Source of the DNA: Streptomyces sulfonofaciens
GTDB lineage: Bacteria > Actinomycetota > Actinomycetes > Streptomycetales > Streptomycetaceae
Length of the DNA stretch: 64,000 bases
Assembly (NCBI RefSeq): GCF_014656295.1
Contig: NZ_BNCD01000012.1
Location: 124,001 to 188,000, forward strand
Reading direction: 5' to 3'
The notes beneath the pieces are model-generated. The model was not told where the DNA came from, did not search any database, and saw only the letters and a program-made list of their open reading frames with translations. Positions 16,746-25,772 of this stretch are shown here, in pieces. Made by a program: the position numbers and the translations under genes. Numbering within the stretch: the stretch's first letter is position 1; every line of letters begins with the position of its first letter.

Positions 16746-17921
16746 ATGAACCCGCTCGCCACCACCCGCCGCACCGCGCGGCAGCACGGCCGACGCCTGC
16801 CCGGCCCGCTGCTGCGCGCACTCGACCGCCCGTCCGACCTGTTCCGGCACCTCGGGCCCAACTGGTACGCCTCGATCATGGGCACCGGTATCGTCGCGAA
16901 CGCCGCCGCGACGCTGCCTGTGCACATCGTGGGGCTGCGCACGGCGGGCACCGCGGTGTGGGCACTGGCGGCCGTCCTGCTGGTGGGGCTGACCTCGGCC
17001 TGGGCGGTGCACTGGACCCGCTACCGCGAAGAGGCCAGAGCACATGCCGGCCACCCGGTGATGGCGTACTTCTGGGGCGCTCCCGCGATGGCGGTGCTGA
17101 CGGTCGGTGCCGGCAGCCTGTCCCTCGGACGCGACTGGATCGGGCTCCGCCCCGCCGTCGCGGTCGCCGCGGCCCTGTGGTCGATCGGCACACTGCTGGG
17201 ACTCGTCACCTGCGTCTGGATCCCCTACCGGGTGATGACCGGCCACGAGGTGGCCGCGGACGCCGCGTTCGGCGGCTGGCTGATGCCGGTCGTACCGCCC
17301 ATGGTCTCGGCGGCCACCGGTGCCGCCCTCCTGCCGCACCTCGCTCCGGGCCAGGGCAGGCTGAGCCTGCTGCTCGGCTGCTACGCCATGCTGGGCATCA
17401 GCCTCTTCGCCGCCCTCGTGACCATCACCCAGATCTGGGCCCGGCTCGTCCACCACAAGCTCGGCCCGGCCGCCCTGGTGCCGACCCTGTGGATCGTCCT
17501 CGGCCCGCTCGGCCAGTCGGTGACGGCGGCCAACCTCCTCGGCGGTGTCGCCCGCCTCGCGCTGCCGCGGCCCTACTCGTCGGCCGCCGAGGCGTTCGGC
17601 TTCCTCTACGGCATTCCGGCCTGGGGTTTCGCCATGATGTGGCTCGCACTGGCCGCGGCGATGACGCTGCGGACCGCCCGCGGGCACCTGCCGTTCTCCC
17701 TGGCCTGGTGGAGCTTCACGTTCCCGGTGGGCACCTGCGTCACCGGTACCAGTGCCCTCGCGGCCCGGCTGGGATCGGTGCCGCTGGCGGGGGCCGCGGT
17801 GGGCCTGTACGCGGTGCTCGTCGGCGCCTGGGCCGCGGTCGCGGTACGGACGCTCCTCGGCAGTGCCCGCGGTGAACTCTTCCTGCCTGCGTCCCGGGCC
17901 CTGCCTCCCCCCGCCGCGTAG
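16746..17921 (+). CDS. TDT-family (TehA/SLAC1-like) transporter
   Basis: 391 residues with about ten membrane helices. The entry segment LGPNWYASIMGTGIVANAAATLP (residues ~38-60) is the family signature, and the C-terminal half ends with SLAWWSFTFPVGTCVTGTSALA, also typical. The family covers tellurite-resistance TehA, malate permease Mae1, sulfite exporter Ssu1 and plant SLAC1 anion channels, so an anion (dicarboxylate, sulfite or tellurite-type) is a fair guess only. Its divergent LysR neighbour likely controls it. The stop codon lies in the loop of a strong hairpin. Confidence 0.85.
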   Translation: MNPLATTRRTARQHGRRLPGPLLRALDRPSDLFRHLGPNWYASIMGTGIVANAAATLPVHIVGLRTAGTAVWALAAVLLVGLTSAWAVHWTRYREEARAHAGHPVMAYFWGAPAMAVLTVGAGSLSLGRDWIGLRPAVAVAAALWSIGTLLGLVTCVWIPYRVMTGHEVAADAAFGGWLMPVVPPMVSAATGAALLPHLAPGQGRLSLLLGCYAMLGISLFAALVTITQIWARLVHHKLGPAALVPTLWIVLGPLGQSVTAANLLGGVARLALPRPYSSAAEAFGFLYGIPAWGFAMMWLALAAAMTLRTARGHLPFSLAWWSFTFPVGTCVTGTSALAARLGSVPLAGAAVGLYAVLVGAWAAVAVRTLLGSARGELFLPASRALPPPAA

Positions 17922-17983
17922 CGGCGGGGCCGTTCCTGCCCCGAACGGGGCGCCACCGGCCGGGGAGGCCCGGGCCGGTGGCG
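17909..17983. terminator. Two hairpins between convergent TDT and ohr genes
   Basis: The first stem has arms 17909-17917 and 17921-17929 (CCCCGCCGC/GCGGCGGGG, 3-nt loop) and contains the TDT stop codon. The second has 11-bp arms 17951-17961 and 17973-17983. Together they serve both converging transcripts. Confidence 0.65.
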
Positions 17984-17990
17984 GCGGCCG

Positions 17991-18419
17991 TCAGACGACG
18001 GTCAGCAGCACCTCGATGTTGCCACGGGTGGCGTTGGAGTACGGGCAGACCTGGTGGGCCTTCTCGACCAGCTCCCTGGCCGTGGCCCCGTCCAGCGACG
18101 GTATGGCGACCGACAGCTCGACGGTGAGCCCGAAGCCGCCCGAGGCGATCTTGCCGATGCCGACCTTGGCGGTCACCCGGGAGCCGGAGATGTCGGCCTT
18201 CGCCTGGCGTGCGACGACGCCGAGCGCGCTCTGGAAGCAGGCACTGAACCCGGCGGCGAACAACTGCTCCGGGTTGGTGCCCGCACCGCTGCCGCCCAGC
18301 TCCTTGGGCGGGTTGACGGTGACGTCGAGCTTGCCGTCGTCGCTGGCGACCCGGCCGTCGCGGCCGTTCTCCGCGGTGGCGACGGCGGTGTACAGGACGT
18401 CTACGGGCTGGATGGTCAT
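17991..18419 (-). CDS. ohr: Organic hydroperoxide resistance protein (Ohr/OsmC)
   Basis: 142 residues, full family length. A thiol peroxidase that reduces organic hydroperoxides using lipoyl dithiols. Both catalytic cysteines are present: peroxidatic Cys61 in FAAGFSACFQSAL and resolving Cys125 in HQVCPYSNATRGN. The N-terminus has the LYTAVATAENGRDGRV strand pair and NPEQLFAAG. Start at ATG after GAAGGA. An OhrR repressor is not present here (the MarR at the left window edge is far away and divergent from an esterase) and no canonical OhrR box was seen in the promoter. Confidence 0.93.
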   Translation of the reverse strand: MTIQPVDVLYTAVATAENGRDGRVASDDGKLDVTVNPPKELGGSGAGTNPEQLFAAGFSACFQSALGVVARQAKADISGSRVTAKVGIGKIASGGFGLTVELSVAIPSLDGATARELVEKAHQVCPYSNATRGNIEVLLTVV

Positions 18420-18576
18420 GGGCGAGTCCTTCTTCCGGTGGGTGCTGCGCGGGTGACTCCGCGGACACATGGTGCCACCCCGGGCTGACGCGCCTTGCGG
18501 GTGATCTCCGTGCGACAGCCTCAAGAACACGCTGACCGCCCGCGGGATTCCCGGTCGCCCGTCAGCCGGCTCCCGG

Positions 18577-18634
18577 CCGGTCCGCCGGCGGGTTCTCGGG
18601 CCGGTCCGTCGGCGGGTTCTCGGGCCGGTCCGTC
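18577..18634. repeat. 24-bp tandem repeat, about 2.4 copies
   Basis: Unit CCGGTCCGTCGGCGGGTTCT followed by CGGG; copies start at 18577, 18601 and (partial) 18625 with one substitution between the full ones. Noncoding. Confidence 0.8.
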
Positions 18635-18899
18635 ATCCGGCCGGACCCGGCTCCCCGGCGCGCGCCTCGTCCCGGAGCCCGTCGTGCTCGCATCCCGCGG
18701 CCGAGCGTGGCCCTCCTGTTCAGGACGCGGGTGGACGCGGGTGGACGCGTGGATCGCCGGCCGCCGCGGCCGCGTGGGGACGGCCCCGGTGCCCTGCACC
18801 CGCCCGAACGCTTGTCACACACCTGTCTGCCTGCACAGGGGGCCGTGCGATGTCCCGGCCCGCTGTGCCGCCGGGCCGGGTGTGCTCGGGGCGCGGGGA

Positions 18900-18932
18900 A
18901 GGGGACCCGCGGCCGGTGGCCGCGGGTCCCCT
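18900..18932 (-). terminator. Strong hairpin downstream of the serine protease
   Basis: Fifteen-base perfect arms (18900-18914 and 18918-18932, AGGGGACCCGCGGCC and complement) with a 3-nt loop, 45 bp after the protease stop. Confidence 0.8.
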
Positions 18933-18977
18933 GGGTGTGGTGTGCGGTTGTGCGGTCGGGCGGGGTGTGCGGCGCCG

Positions 18978-19778
18978 TCAGCCGCCGAGCGAGGCCGCTG
19001 CGGCGTCGATGGCGGAGGCGAAGGTGCTCACCTGGCTGTAGACGCCGGGGTAACCCGGCCTGGCGCAGCCGTTGCCCCAGCTCACGATGCCGACCTCGAC
19101 CCACTCGCCGCTGCTGTCCGCGCGGAACATCGGGCCGCCCGAGTCGCCCTGGCAGGTGTCGACACCGCCGGTCGACACGTATCCCGCGCATATCTCGTCG
19201 CTGGGCACCAGCTCGCCGGAGTACGCGTTGTTGCAGGTGGTGTCGTTCACGAACGGCACCGTGGCCTTGAGCAGGTAGCGCTGCTGCGGCCCGTTCTCGA
19301 CGGCCGAGCCCCAGCCGGCGATGGTGAACGTGCCGCTGTCGTAGGCCGTGGTGTGCGCGATCGGCAGGGTCGGCAGGCCGGTGACGGGCTGTGCCAGGCG
19401 GATCAGTGCCCAGTCCTTGCCCGCACCGGTGTAACCGGGCGCCTGGTAGACGTAGTTGGACCTGACCTTGATCGCGCTGGAGCTCTGCAGGTCGACCACA
19501 CCCAGCGTGGCCGTGATGCTCGTGTTGGTACCGGTGCGGTCGACGCAGTGCGCCGCGGTCAGCACCAGGTCGGCGGAGTACAGCGCGCCGCCGCAGCCCA
19601 TGGACAGGCGGACCATGAACGGGAACTCGCCCTGCGCGGCCCGGGTGCCGCCCACCACGGACGGGCCGGGCTGCGGGGCGGTGCTCTGGGCGTGGGCGGG
19701 CGCCTGTACGGCGAACACCGCGAGGAGGATGGCCACCAGGGCCATCGGTCTCTGCCAGGAGGTGAACCACTTCTTCAT
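18978..19778 (-). CDS. Secreted trypsin-like serine protease (S1)
   Basis: A 266-residue preproenzyme. Signal peptide ~1-30 ending in PAHA, short propeptide, and mature N-terminus VVGG at 41, the classical activation site. The triad is His77 (TAAHC), Asp122 (KDWALIRL) and Ser213 (GDSGGP). Asp207, six residues before the serine, predicts cleavage after Arg or Lys. Six cysteines stand in the positions for three trypsin disulfides. It closely resembles the secreted Streptomyces trypsins. Monocistronic with its own terminator. Confidence 0.93.
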   Translation of the reverse strand: MKKWFTSWQRPMALVAILLAVFAVQAPAHAQSTAPQPGPSVVGGTRAAQGEFPFMVRLSMGCGGALYSADLVLTAAHCVDRTGTNTSITATLGVVDLQSSSAIKVRSNYVYQAPGYTGAGKDWALIRLAQPVTGLPTLPIAHTTAYDSGTFTIAGWGSAVENGPQQRYLLKATVPFVNDTTCNNAYSGELVPSDEICAGYVSTGGVDTCQGDSGGPMFRADSSGEWVEVGIVSWGNGCARPGYPGVYSQVSTFASAIDAAAASLGG

Positions 19779-20155
19779 GGGGGGTTCCTTCCGGTCTCCG
19801 GCCCCGCCTATGGCAGGGGCATGACAATACAGACCATGACGGGCGTGCATGGTGCCGTGCGGGGCGCTGATCCGGTGTGGCGCGAGGTCGTGAAACGTGA
19901 CACGTCGGGGTCGTAGCGGCCGGCCGGGACGTGCCGCGGCTGCGCCACGCGCTGGGACGGTGGTGGGGAGCTGGCCGTACGCGTCACCGGGGCCGCGATC
20001 TCGCCGTGGTGCGGCGAACCCCGGGACAGCACGTACCCCTGGGAGTGCGTGATGAGGAGAGTATGTGGAGCACGCAGCCGTCTGACAAGAGGCCCTCGCC
20101 GGCACCCGACTGCCGGACGCGGCGGGCGGCTTGCCGCCGAAGGCCGGCGGCCTGG
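19779..20155. other. Intergenic stretch, promoter region of the protease
   Basis: 377 bp; no convincing frame or repeat. Includes a GTGAAACGTGACACG stretch upstream of the protease start whose meaning is unclear. Confidence 0.4.
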
Positions 20156-20560
20156 TTACGCGGCCGCCGGACCCGGGGGCCCTGCCGCGGCGTCCAGCCG
20201 CAGGGTGGCGGAGGCAGGCCCCTCCTCCAGGAGGGCCGAGACATAACCGGAACGGGCGTACTTGGAGCGGTAGGCGTCGTCGATGTCCGAGCGCGTCACC
20301 TCGGCGGCGGCCGGGGTGAAGCGGACGGGCCGCCACCGGTCGCCCGTGCGCACCATGCCCTCCCCGCTCGCCCTGGCACGCCTGTACCACGCGCTGTCCG
20401 GCCCCCGGTACCCGCGCACGAACACGTTCCCGCCGGCCTCCACCACCCACACCGGCCGCGCCTCGTCGAGGCCACCGTCGACGCGCCGCACCCGCAGCAG
20501 GATCTCGTCGCTGCCGCGGAAGTCCTCCAGGTCGTCGCTGTCCCAACTGCCGTCGTGCAC
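20156..20560 (-). CDS. DUF2255-family protein
   Basis: 134 residues. The N-terminal DDLEDFRGSDEILLRVRR and the core WVVEAGGNVFVRGYRGPDSAWYRRA, then RFTPAAAEVTRSDIDDAYRSKYA, are characteristic of DUF2255, a small split-barrel-like family common in actinobacteria whose members resemble nitroreductase/deazaflavin-type pyridoxine-oxidase folds. No function is established. The GTG start was chosen for its GGGAGAGG ribosome site; a longer upstream frame has no family sequence. The C-terminus trails into Ala/Pro/Gly. Confidence 0.75.
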   Translation of the reverse strand: MHDGSWDSDDLEDFRGSDEILLRVRRVDGGLDEARPVWVVEAGGNVFVRGYRGPDSAWYRRARASGEGMVRTGDRWRPVRFTPAAAEVTRSDIDDAYRSKYARSGYVSALLEEGPASATLRLDAAAGPPGPAAA

Positions 20561-20746
20561 GTGCCCTCTCCCAGGTCCGCCTGCGCGCCCCGCCCCTGCG
20601 AAGGCCCGCCCGCCCCGATTCAAGAGGACCGCGGGCACCGTCGCAACGAGGCGGAACCGGGCGCGCCCGCCCTCTCACCGGAAGGGGTGTGCGGTCGGAC
20701 CCGGGCCGCGGCAGCGGGGGTGCCGGGCGACTGCCAGGATGCGGCC

Positions 20747-21160
20747 ATGCACGCATCGAGACTCACACACATCCCGGCCCCGGACGGTGTCGCCCCGGGA
20801 AAGGGGTACACGCACGTGGTCAGCGGGAGCGGCCGGCTGGTCGCGGTGTCCGGACAGGTGGCGCTGGACGGGGACGGAGAGGTGGTGGGCGAGGGGGACG
20901 CGGTGGCGCAGGCGCGGCAGGTCTTCGAGAACCTGCGGCGCTGCCTGGCGGCCGCCGGTGCGACGTTCGACGACGTCGTGAAGCTGACCTACTTCGTCAC
21001 CGACGTCGGCCACCTGCCCGCCGTGCGTGCGGTCCGCGACGCGTACCTCGACCCGGACCGCCTGCCCGCGAGCACCGCCGTCCAGGTCGCCGCCCTGTTC
21101 CGCCCCGAACTGCTGATGGAGGTGGAGGCGTTCGCCGTTGTGCCGGAGGCGGGGGAGTGA
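20747..21160 (+). CDS. RidA (YjgF/YER057c/UK114) family protein
   Basis: 137 residues. RidA proteins deaminate reactive enamine/imine intermediates. Conserved blocks: VVSGSGRLVAVSGQVALDGDGEVVG, QARQVFENLRRCLAAAGATFDDVVKLTYFVTD, and a C-terminal PASTAVQVAALFRPELLMEVEAFAV. The Arg that anchors the carboxylate in archetypal RidA (R in the 'RxA' segment) appears replaced (PASTAVQV), so this may be one of the Rid1-7 subfamilies without deaminase activity. Divergent from DUF2255. Confidence 0.88.
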   Translation: MHASRLTHIPAPDGVAPGKGYTHVVSGSGRLVAVSGQVALDGDGEVVGEGDAVAQARQVFENLRRCLAAAGATFDDVVKLTYFVTDVGHLPAVRAVRDAYLDPDRLPASTAVQVAALFRPELLMEVEAFAVVPEAGE

Positions 21161-21243
21161 GGGGTACCGGGACACCCTGACCGCCCCGGCGCCACGAGAG
21201 CGGACCGGGCCCGCCGGCCGGCGCCCCCGGCGCCGGCGACAGG

Positions 21244-21291
21244 CACGGAGCCGGCCCACCGCGCCGTCAGGCGCGGCGGACCGGCTCCGTG
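21244..21291. terminator. Two-tier hairpin between convergent ridA-like and GH92 genes
   Basis: Outer arms CACGGAGCCGG/CCGGCTCCGTG (11 bp, 21244-21254 and 21281-21291) enclose an inner stem CCGCGCC/GGCGCGG (21259-21265 and 21270-21276) with a GTCA loop. Confidence 0.75.
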
Positions 21292-21323
21292 GCGCGATCC
21301 GCTTCAGCAGGCCGTGTGCCGGC

Positions 21324-24300
21324 TCACCGGCCGTAGGCCAGCGCGAAGAGGTGGACCGTGCCCGAGGCGCCCGTCACCGGCAGGGTGACGGAGGCGACCG
21401 TCTTCGACGGGTCCAGGGGCACCTTCGTGGCGAAGACGTAGGCCTTCACGGTGTCCCTGCCGCCGTCGGCGGTGTTCCGGTAGTTCGTCGTGACGGCGGT
21501 GGTGTCACCGTCGACGGGCTTGGCGGAGCCGCCGTTGAGCGTCCAGTCGGAGAAGGCGACGTCCGCCTTCGCGGTGGTCCCGTCGGTGTAGGTGACGGTG
21601 AGCGTGCCGGGGGTGCCGCTGCCGTCCGTCGGGGCGTTGGCCGCGGCGCCCAGCAGCCCGAGCGAGGAGCCCGAGGTGCCGGCCGGCTGCGCGAGGGTCT
21701 GGCCCGCCATCTCCAGGTTGTCGGGCGTGGCGTCGGCCGTCTTCGGCCAGGTGTACGTGATGCCGTCGGCCGTGAGCGTGGAGCCGCTGGTCACCCCGGC
21801 GGCCGCCAGTGCGTTCTGCGAGTACGCCCAGCCGCCGTCGTCGAAGCCGCCGGTGAAGGTGGCACCGTCCGGGTACTCCGCCTTGTTCGTCTCGTACGGC
21901 CACAGCGCGCCGGGCTGGGCGACGGCCACGCGCAGTGCCGCCGAGCCGAGCTCAGCCCCGCTGGTGTGGTCGGTGAGGGTGAACCCCACGGAGTAGGTGC
22001 CCTCCTTGTCGCCTGCCGTGACCTCGACCTGGGCCTCGGCGCTGCCCGCCGCCGGGACGGTCACCGAGCCCGACGCGGTGCCGAGGTCCACGCCGGACGG
22101 CGCCTTCGCGGCCCAGTCGGCCGTGACGGCCTTGGCGCCCAGGTTCGTCACCGTCAGGGTGCCCTTGCCGGAGCCGCCCGGTGCGACGATCAGCCCGTCG
22201 CTGCCCGGACCGGTCGCGGCCAGCAGCCGGTCGCCGCCGGTGGTGTCCGACGGCGGGACGCTGTCCGGCGAGGCGGCCCAGGAGGTGTTGGGCCGGGTGC
22301 CCAGCGTGAAGTCCAGCGATCCGGCCTCGCGGAACTGCCCGAAGGTCAGCCAGGAGTCGTTCCACGCCTTGTGGGCGACGTCCAGCGACTGCACGTACGG
22401 GGCGTCCTGGGCCGCCTGCGGAGCGTTGATCGTCAGCTCCCTGCCGTCGCCGAAGGCGACCTTGGCGATCGGGAAGGCCGGGCTGCCCAGCACCAGGGTG
22501 TCGGTGCCCGGCGTCTCCGGGTAGGCCCCCAGCATCGACCAGACGTACCAGGAACTCATCGCGCCCAGGTCGTCGTTGCCGAACGAGCCCACCGGCGCGT
22601 TGAAGTAGAGCTTCTGCTGCGTCTGCCTGACCGCGGCCTGCGTCTTCCAGGGCTGGGCCAGGTAGGAGTACTCCCAGGGGATCTCCACACTGGGCTCGTT
22701 GCTCAGGTCGGCGCTGGTGCCCGACGGGTGCGCGACGTCGTGCAGCAGGCCGTCCAGGTAGGACGCGTAGGCGTCCTTGCCGCCGCGGGCCGTGACGAGC
22801 TGCTGCACGTTGAACGGCACCATGGGCGTGTACTGCGCCGACGTGCCCTCCACGAAGCCGTTGGAGGTGCCCGGTGTGAAGGCGCCCGCGAACTGCCCGT
22901 CCTTGGTCCTGCCCTGCAGGTAGCCGGTCCCCGGGTTGAAGACGTTCATCCAGTCCTGCGCGCGGGTGGCGAACTTGCGGTACGCCGCGTCGTCGCCGAG
23001 CGACTTCGCGAAGGCCGCCAGCGCGTAGTCGGCGCTGTCGTACTCCAGTTGCGTCGAGACCGGGCCGTAGAAGTTGCAGCAGCCGTAGTCGGTCTCATCG
23101 ACCGGGAGGTAGCCCTTCTCGTCCCGTACCGACTCGCCGGGCCGGTCCTGGTTCGGCACGGTGGCCTCGTGCTTCAGGGCGTCGAGGGCGTGGCGGGTGT
23201 CGAAGTCACGGGCGCCGAAGGCATAGGCGTCGGCGATGATGCCGGCCGCCGGGTCGCCGACCATGACGTAGCTCTCGCCGTTGTTGGAGGCCCACTTGGG
23301 CAGCAGCCCCGTCTGGTCGTAGCCGTTGAGCATCGAGGTGACGACGTCGCTGGTGACCTTCGGCTCGACCATCGCCATCAGTTGGGTCTGGGAGCGGTAG
23401 GTGTCCCAGCCGGAGTAGTTGGCGTACTGCGCCCGCTGCCCCTTGGCCAGCCGGTGGACCTGGTTGTCCATCCCCATGTACTGGCCGTTGACGTCGGAGA
23501 AGACGTTCGGGTGCAGCAGCGCGTGGTAGAGCGCCGTGTAGAACTGCACCTGCTGGTCGTGGGTGCCGCCGCCGATCGCCACCCGGCCGAGCAGCTTGTT
23601 CCAGGCATCGTGGTTGGCCTGCCGCACCGTGTCGAGGTTCCAGCCCTTGATCTCGCCGGAGAGGTTGGCCGCGGCGTTGTCGTCACTCGTGTACGAGATG
23701 CCGACGGCCGCCGTCACCGCCCGGTCCGCGGTGGTGTCGAAGGTCAGGTACATCCCGTTGGCACCGGTGACCGGCGGTGCGCTCTTGGCCGTTCCCGAGG
23801 CGGCCGTTCCCGTGGTGCCCGAGCCCGTGGTGCCGGAGTCGGCGGCCCGGGCGCCGTGGATGACGGGTGCCGGTGTGGCCGGGAGCGTGAAGTGCTTCTC
23901 GTGCAGCGGCGCGGTGGGACGCTGCACCGGCGCCGGGCGGGCGGGTCCCGCTGCCAGGGAGGTGGCGTCGGGGTGGAGGGTGCTGCCGACCCAGGTGCCG
24001 CTGGCCGTGAACGGGTGGTCGAACTTGATGTCGAAGTGCAGCGTGTACCGGTTGTTCGCACCGCAGAAGTGGCCGCTGTCGACCGAGCCGCTGACCTCGT
24101 GGTCGCTGACCACCCGGGCCCGGGTGCCGTCCACCGGCGTGGCACCGCCGCTCAGCTTGAGCAGCAGGTTCGACTGCGTACCGGACGGGAAGGTGAACCT
24201 GCCCAGGCCCGCGCGCGTGGTGTCGGTCAGCTCGGTCCTGACGCCCGCGGCATCGGTGACGCCGTAGTAGCCGATCCCCGTCTGCTCGTCGTCGTGGCTG

Positions 24301-24719
24301 AAGGCGGCAGAGGCGGTCGAGGGGTTGCCGGACAACGCCCCGGTGACGGGCAGGATCGGCACGTCGCCCGCGACGCCGCACCCCGGGCCCGAGACGTGGG
24401 TCAGGCTGTAGCCGGAGATCTTGCTGTCGTCGTACTCGTAGCCGCCGCCGGAGGGCCGGTCCGGGGTGGTGTCGGGGCCCCACTGCATCATGCCGAACGG
24501 CATGTCGGGCCCCGGGAAGGTGTCCACCGCACCGGAGGTGCCGATGAGCGGGTTGACGAGGGCCGCGGGGTCCTTCACCGGCGTCGGGCCCGCCGCTGCC
24601 GATGCGCTGCCGACCGCCTGCAGCGGTAGCGCCGCCAGGCCCAGGACGGACACCAGGGCCAAGCGCTGACGGAATCTGCTCCTGAAACGTGGCGCACTCG
24701 AACGCCGTCGTCTGACCAT
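21324..24719 (-). CDS. Secreted GH92 alpha-mannosidase with C-terminal accessory domains
   Basis: 1131 residues. Signal peptide ~1-42 (long basic N-region, LALVSVLGLAALPLQAVGSASA). The GH92 domain starts at NPLIGTSGAVDTFPGPDMPFGMMQWGPDT with SGYSLTHVSGPGC, and ends with the family hallmark NDDLGAMSSWYVWSMLGAYPETPG and LVLGSPAFP. GH92 enzymes are Ca2+-dependent exo-alpha-mannosidases. Beyond ~residue 800 lie an NEW3-like domain (GGSGKGTLTVTNLGAKAVTADW) and an NPCBM-like/galactose-binding C-terminus. Start supported by GGAGG. A LacI-type operator lies ~95 bp upstream, so induction by a mannoside or other sugar is likely (inference). Confidence 0.9.
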   Translation of the reverse strand: MVRRRRSSAPRFRSRFRQRLALVSVLGLAALPLQAVGSASAAAGPTPVKDPAALVNPLIGTSGAVDTFPGPDMPFGMMQWGPDTTPDRPSGGGYEYDDSKISGYSLTHVSGPGCGVAGDVPILPVTGALSGNPSTASAAFSHDDEQTGIGYYGVTDAAGVRTELTDTTRAGLGRFTFPSGTQSNLLLKLSGGATPVDGTRARVVSDHEVSGSVDSGHFCGANNRYTLHFDIKFDHPFTASGTWVGSTLHPDATSLAAGPARPAPVQRPTAPLHEKHFTLPATPAPVIHGARAADSGTTGSGTTGTAASGTAKSAPPVTGANGMYLTFDTTADRAVTAAVGISYTSDDNAAANLSGEIKGWNLDTVRQANHDAWNKLLGRVAIGGGTHDQQVQFYTALYHALLHPNVFSDVNGQYMGMDNQVHRLAKGQRAQYANYSGWDTYRSQTQLMAMVEPKVTSDVVTSMLNGYDQTGLLPKWASNNGESYVMVGDPAAGIIADAYAFGARDFDTRHALDALKHEATVPNQDRPGESVRDEKGYLPVDETDYGCCNFYGPVSTQLEYDSADYALAAFAKSLGDDAAYRKFATRAQDWMNVFNPGTGYLQGRTKDGQFAGAFTPGTSNGFVEGTSAQYTPMVPFNVQQLVTARGGKDAYASYLDGLLHDVAHPSGTSADLSNEPSVEIPWEYSYLAQPWKTQAAVRQTQQKLYFNAPVGSFGNDDLGAMSSWYVWSMLGAYPETPGTDTLVLGSPAFPIAKVAFGDGRELTINAPQAAQDAPYVQSLDVAHKAWNDSWLTFGQFREAGSLDFTLGTRPNTSWAASPDSVPPSDTTGGDRLLAATGPGSDGLIVAPGGSGKGTLTVTNLGAKAVTADWAAKAPSGVDLGTASGSVTVPAAGSAEAQVEVTAGDKEGTYSVGFTLTDHTSGAELGSAALRVAVAQPGALWPYETNKAEYPDGATFTGGFDDGGWAYSQNALAAAGVTSGSTLTADGITYTWPKTADATPDNLEMAGQTLAQPAGTSGSSLGLLGAAANAPTDGSGTPGTLTVTYTDGTTAKADVAFSDWTLNGGSAKPVDGDTTAVTTNYRNTADGGRDTVKAYVFATKVPLDPSKTVASVTLPVTGASGTVHLFALAYGR

Positions 24720-25229
24720 CCGTTGCCTCCGTGCTTCATGCCTCGCTCATGGCGTGCCGGGGTACGGTCCCCGATCGGCAACGCCGCGCCCCAGGTCCGC
24801 GAGCCATGACTTGACAACGTTGCCAACCTTGCACGAGCGATGAGTAGAACTCCCTTGCGGAGGCGTGTCAATGACCTTGACGCAAGTCCGGACATCTTCG
24901 CCCGCGCGCGGCGCCGTCCCGGGGGCCCGGGCACCCCGGGAGAAGCGGGGCGGGCGGAGCCCTGGTGGCGGGTCGGTCCGGTGCCCCGGTGGGTCGGGGC
25001 CCCCGCACGGGGAGTTGACCGGCCATCAGGTCGGGGGGAGCCGAAACGCGGCGGAACTCCGCGCCGGCCGGCGGGCGTCGCGGACCGTCCGGGGCGGCAG
25101 CGGACCGTCCGGGGACTTCTGCGGGGCGTGGCGGAGGGGCGGGGAGCGGGGCGTGGAAGCATGGCCCGGTGTCAGGCGCCGGATCGGCGGCCGGGCCGTC
25201 CCCGCCGCGGGCCGGCCCGCGCGTACCGC
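24720..25229. other. GH92 promoter region and pre-relic spacer
   Basis: 510 bp with a LacI-type operator near the left end; the remainder is open but shows no coding signature and leads into the aldehyde dehydrogenase relic. Confidence 0.45.
24811..24826. promoter_or_regulatory. LacI-type operator upstream of GH92
   Basis: TTGACAACGTTGCCAA is self-complementary at 14 of 16 positions around a central CG, the classic LacI/GalR operator form. No LacI gene is adjacent; the nearest (41268) has a different-looking site in its own promoter. Confidence 0.65.
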
Positions 25230-25724
25230 GTGGGTGATCCGGCCGACGGGGCGACGCGGCTGGGCCCCCTCGCCTCAGGGGCGCAGCGCCGCCGTGTGAC
25301 GGGTTGCATCGAGCGGGGTGTCGCCGACGGTGCGACGGTGGTGGTCGGCGGGCCGGGCCGGCCCGAGGGCCCGGAGCGGGGCGCGTATGTGCGGCCCACC
25401 GTCCTCGCGGATGTCGATCCCGGTGCCGCCGTGGCCCAGGAGGAGATCTTCGGCCCGGTACCGGTCGTCATCCCCTGCACCGACGACGACCATGCCGTGG
25501 AGATCGCCAACGGCACCGCGTACGGCCGCACCGGCGCCGTGTCCGGCGAGCGTGAGCACGCCCCGGCCGTGGCAGGGCGGCTGCGCGCCGGACAGGTCGG
25601 CGTCAACGGGGCCGGGACGAACCCGCTCGCCCCCTTCGGCGGCTGCAAGCAGTCCGGCAACGGCCGGGAGATGGGCCGCTTCGGCCCGGAGGAGTTCCTC
25701 AAGACCGAGGCGATCCACCGGTGA
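25230..25724 (+). pseudogene. C-terminal fragment of an NAD-dependent aldehyde dehydrogenase
   Basis: About 165 residues match the C-terminal third of the ALDH family: GDPADGATRLGPLASGAQRR, then the conserved AQEEIFGPVPVVIP block, IANGTAYGRTGAV, and PFGGCKQSGNGREMGRFG, closing with EEFLKTEAIHR. The cofactor-binding half and the catalytic Cys/Glu motifs are missing; upstream the frame stays open but encodes only Arg/Pro/Gly nonsense. So this is a 5'-truncated relic. It may once have served a sugar-acid or aldehyde step of the surrounding glycan locus. Confidence 0.8.
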
Positions 25725-25730
25725 GCCGCC

Positions 25731-25752
25731 CCGGGGCCTTCGAGGGCCCCGG
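25731..25752. terminator. Hairpin between ALDH relic and serine hydrolase
   Basis: CCGGGGCC (25731-25738) and GGCCCCGG (25745-25752) pair perfectly with a 6-nt loop, between convergent genes. Confidence 0.65.
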
Positions 25753-25772
25753 AGCGGTCGGGCGGATCCGGC

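Larger units (their letters stand above)
18420..18977. other. Intergenic stretch with repeats and a terminator
   Basis: 558 bp without a gene: the ohr promoter region, a 24-bp tandem repeat, a short GACGCGGGTG triplication near 18725, and the protease terminator. Confidence 0.5.
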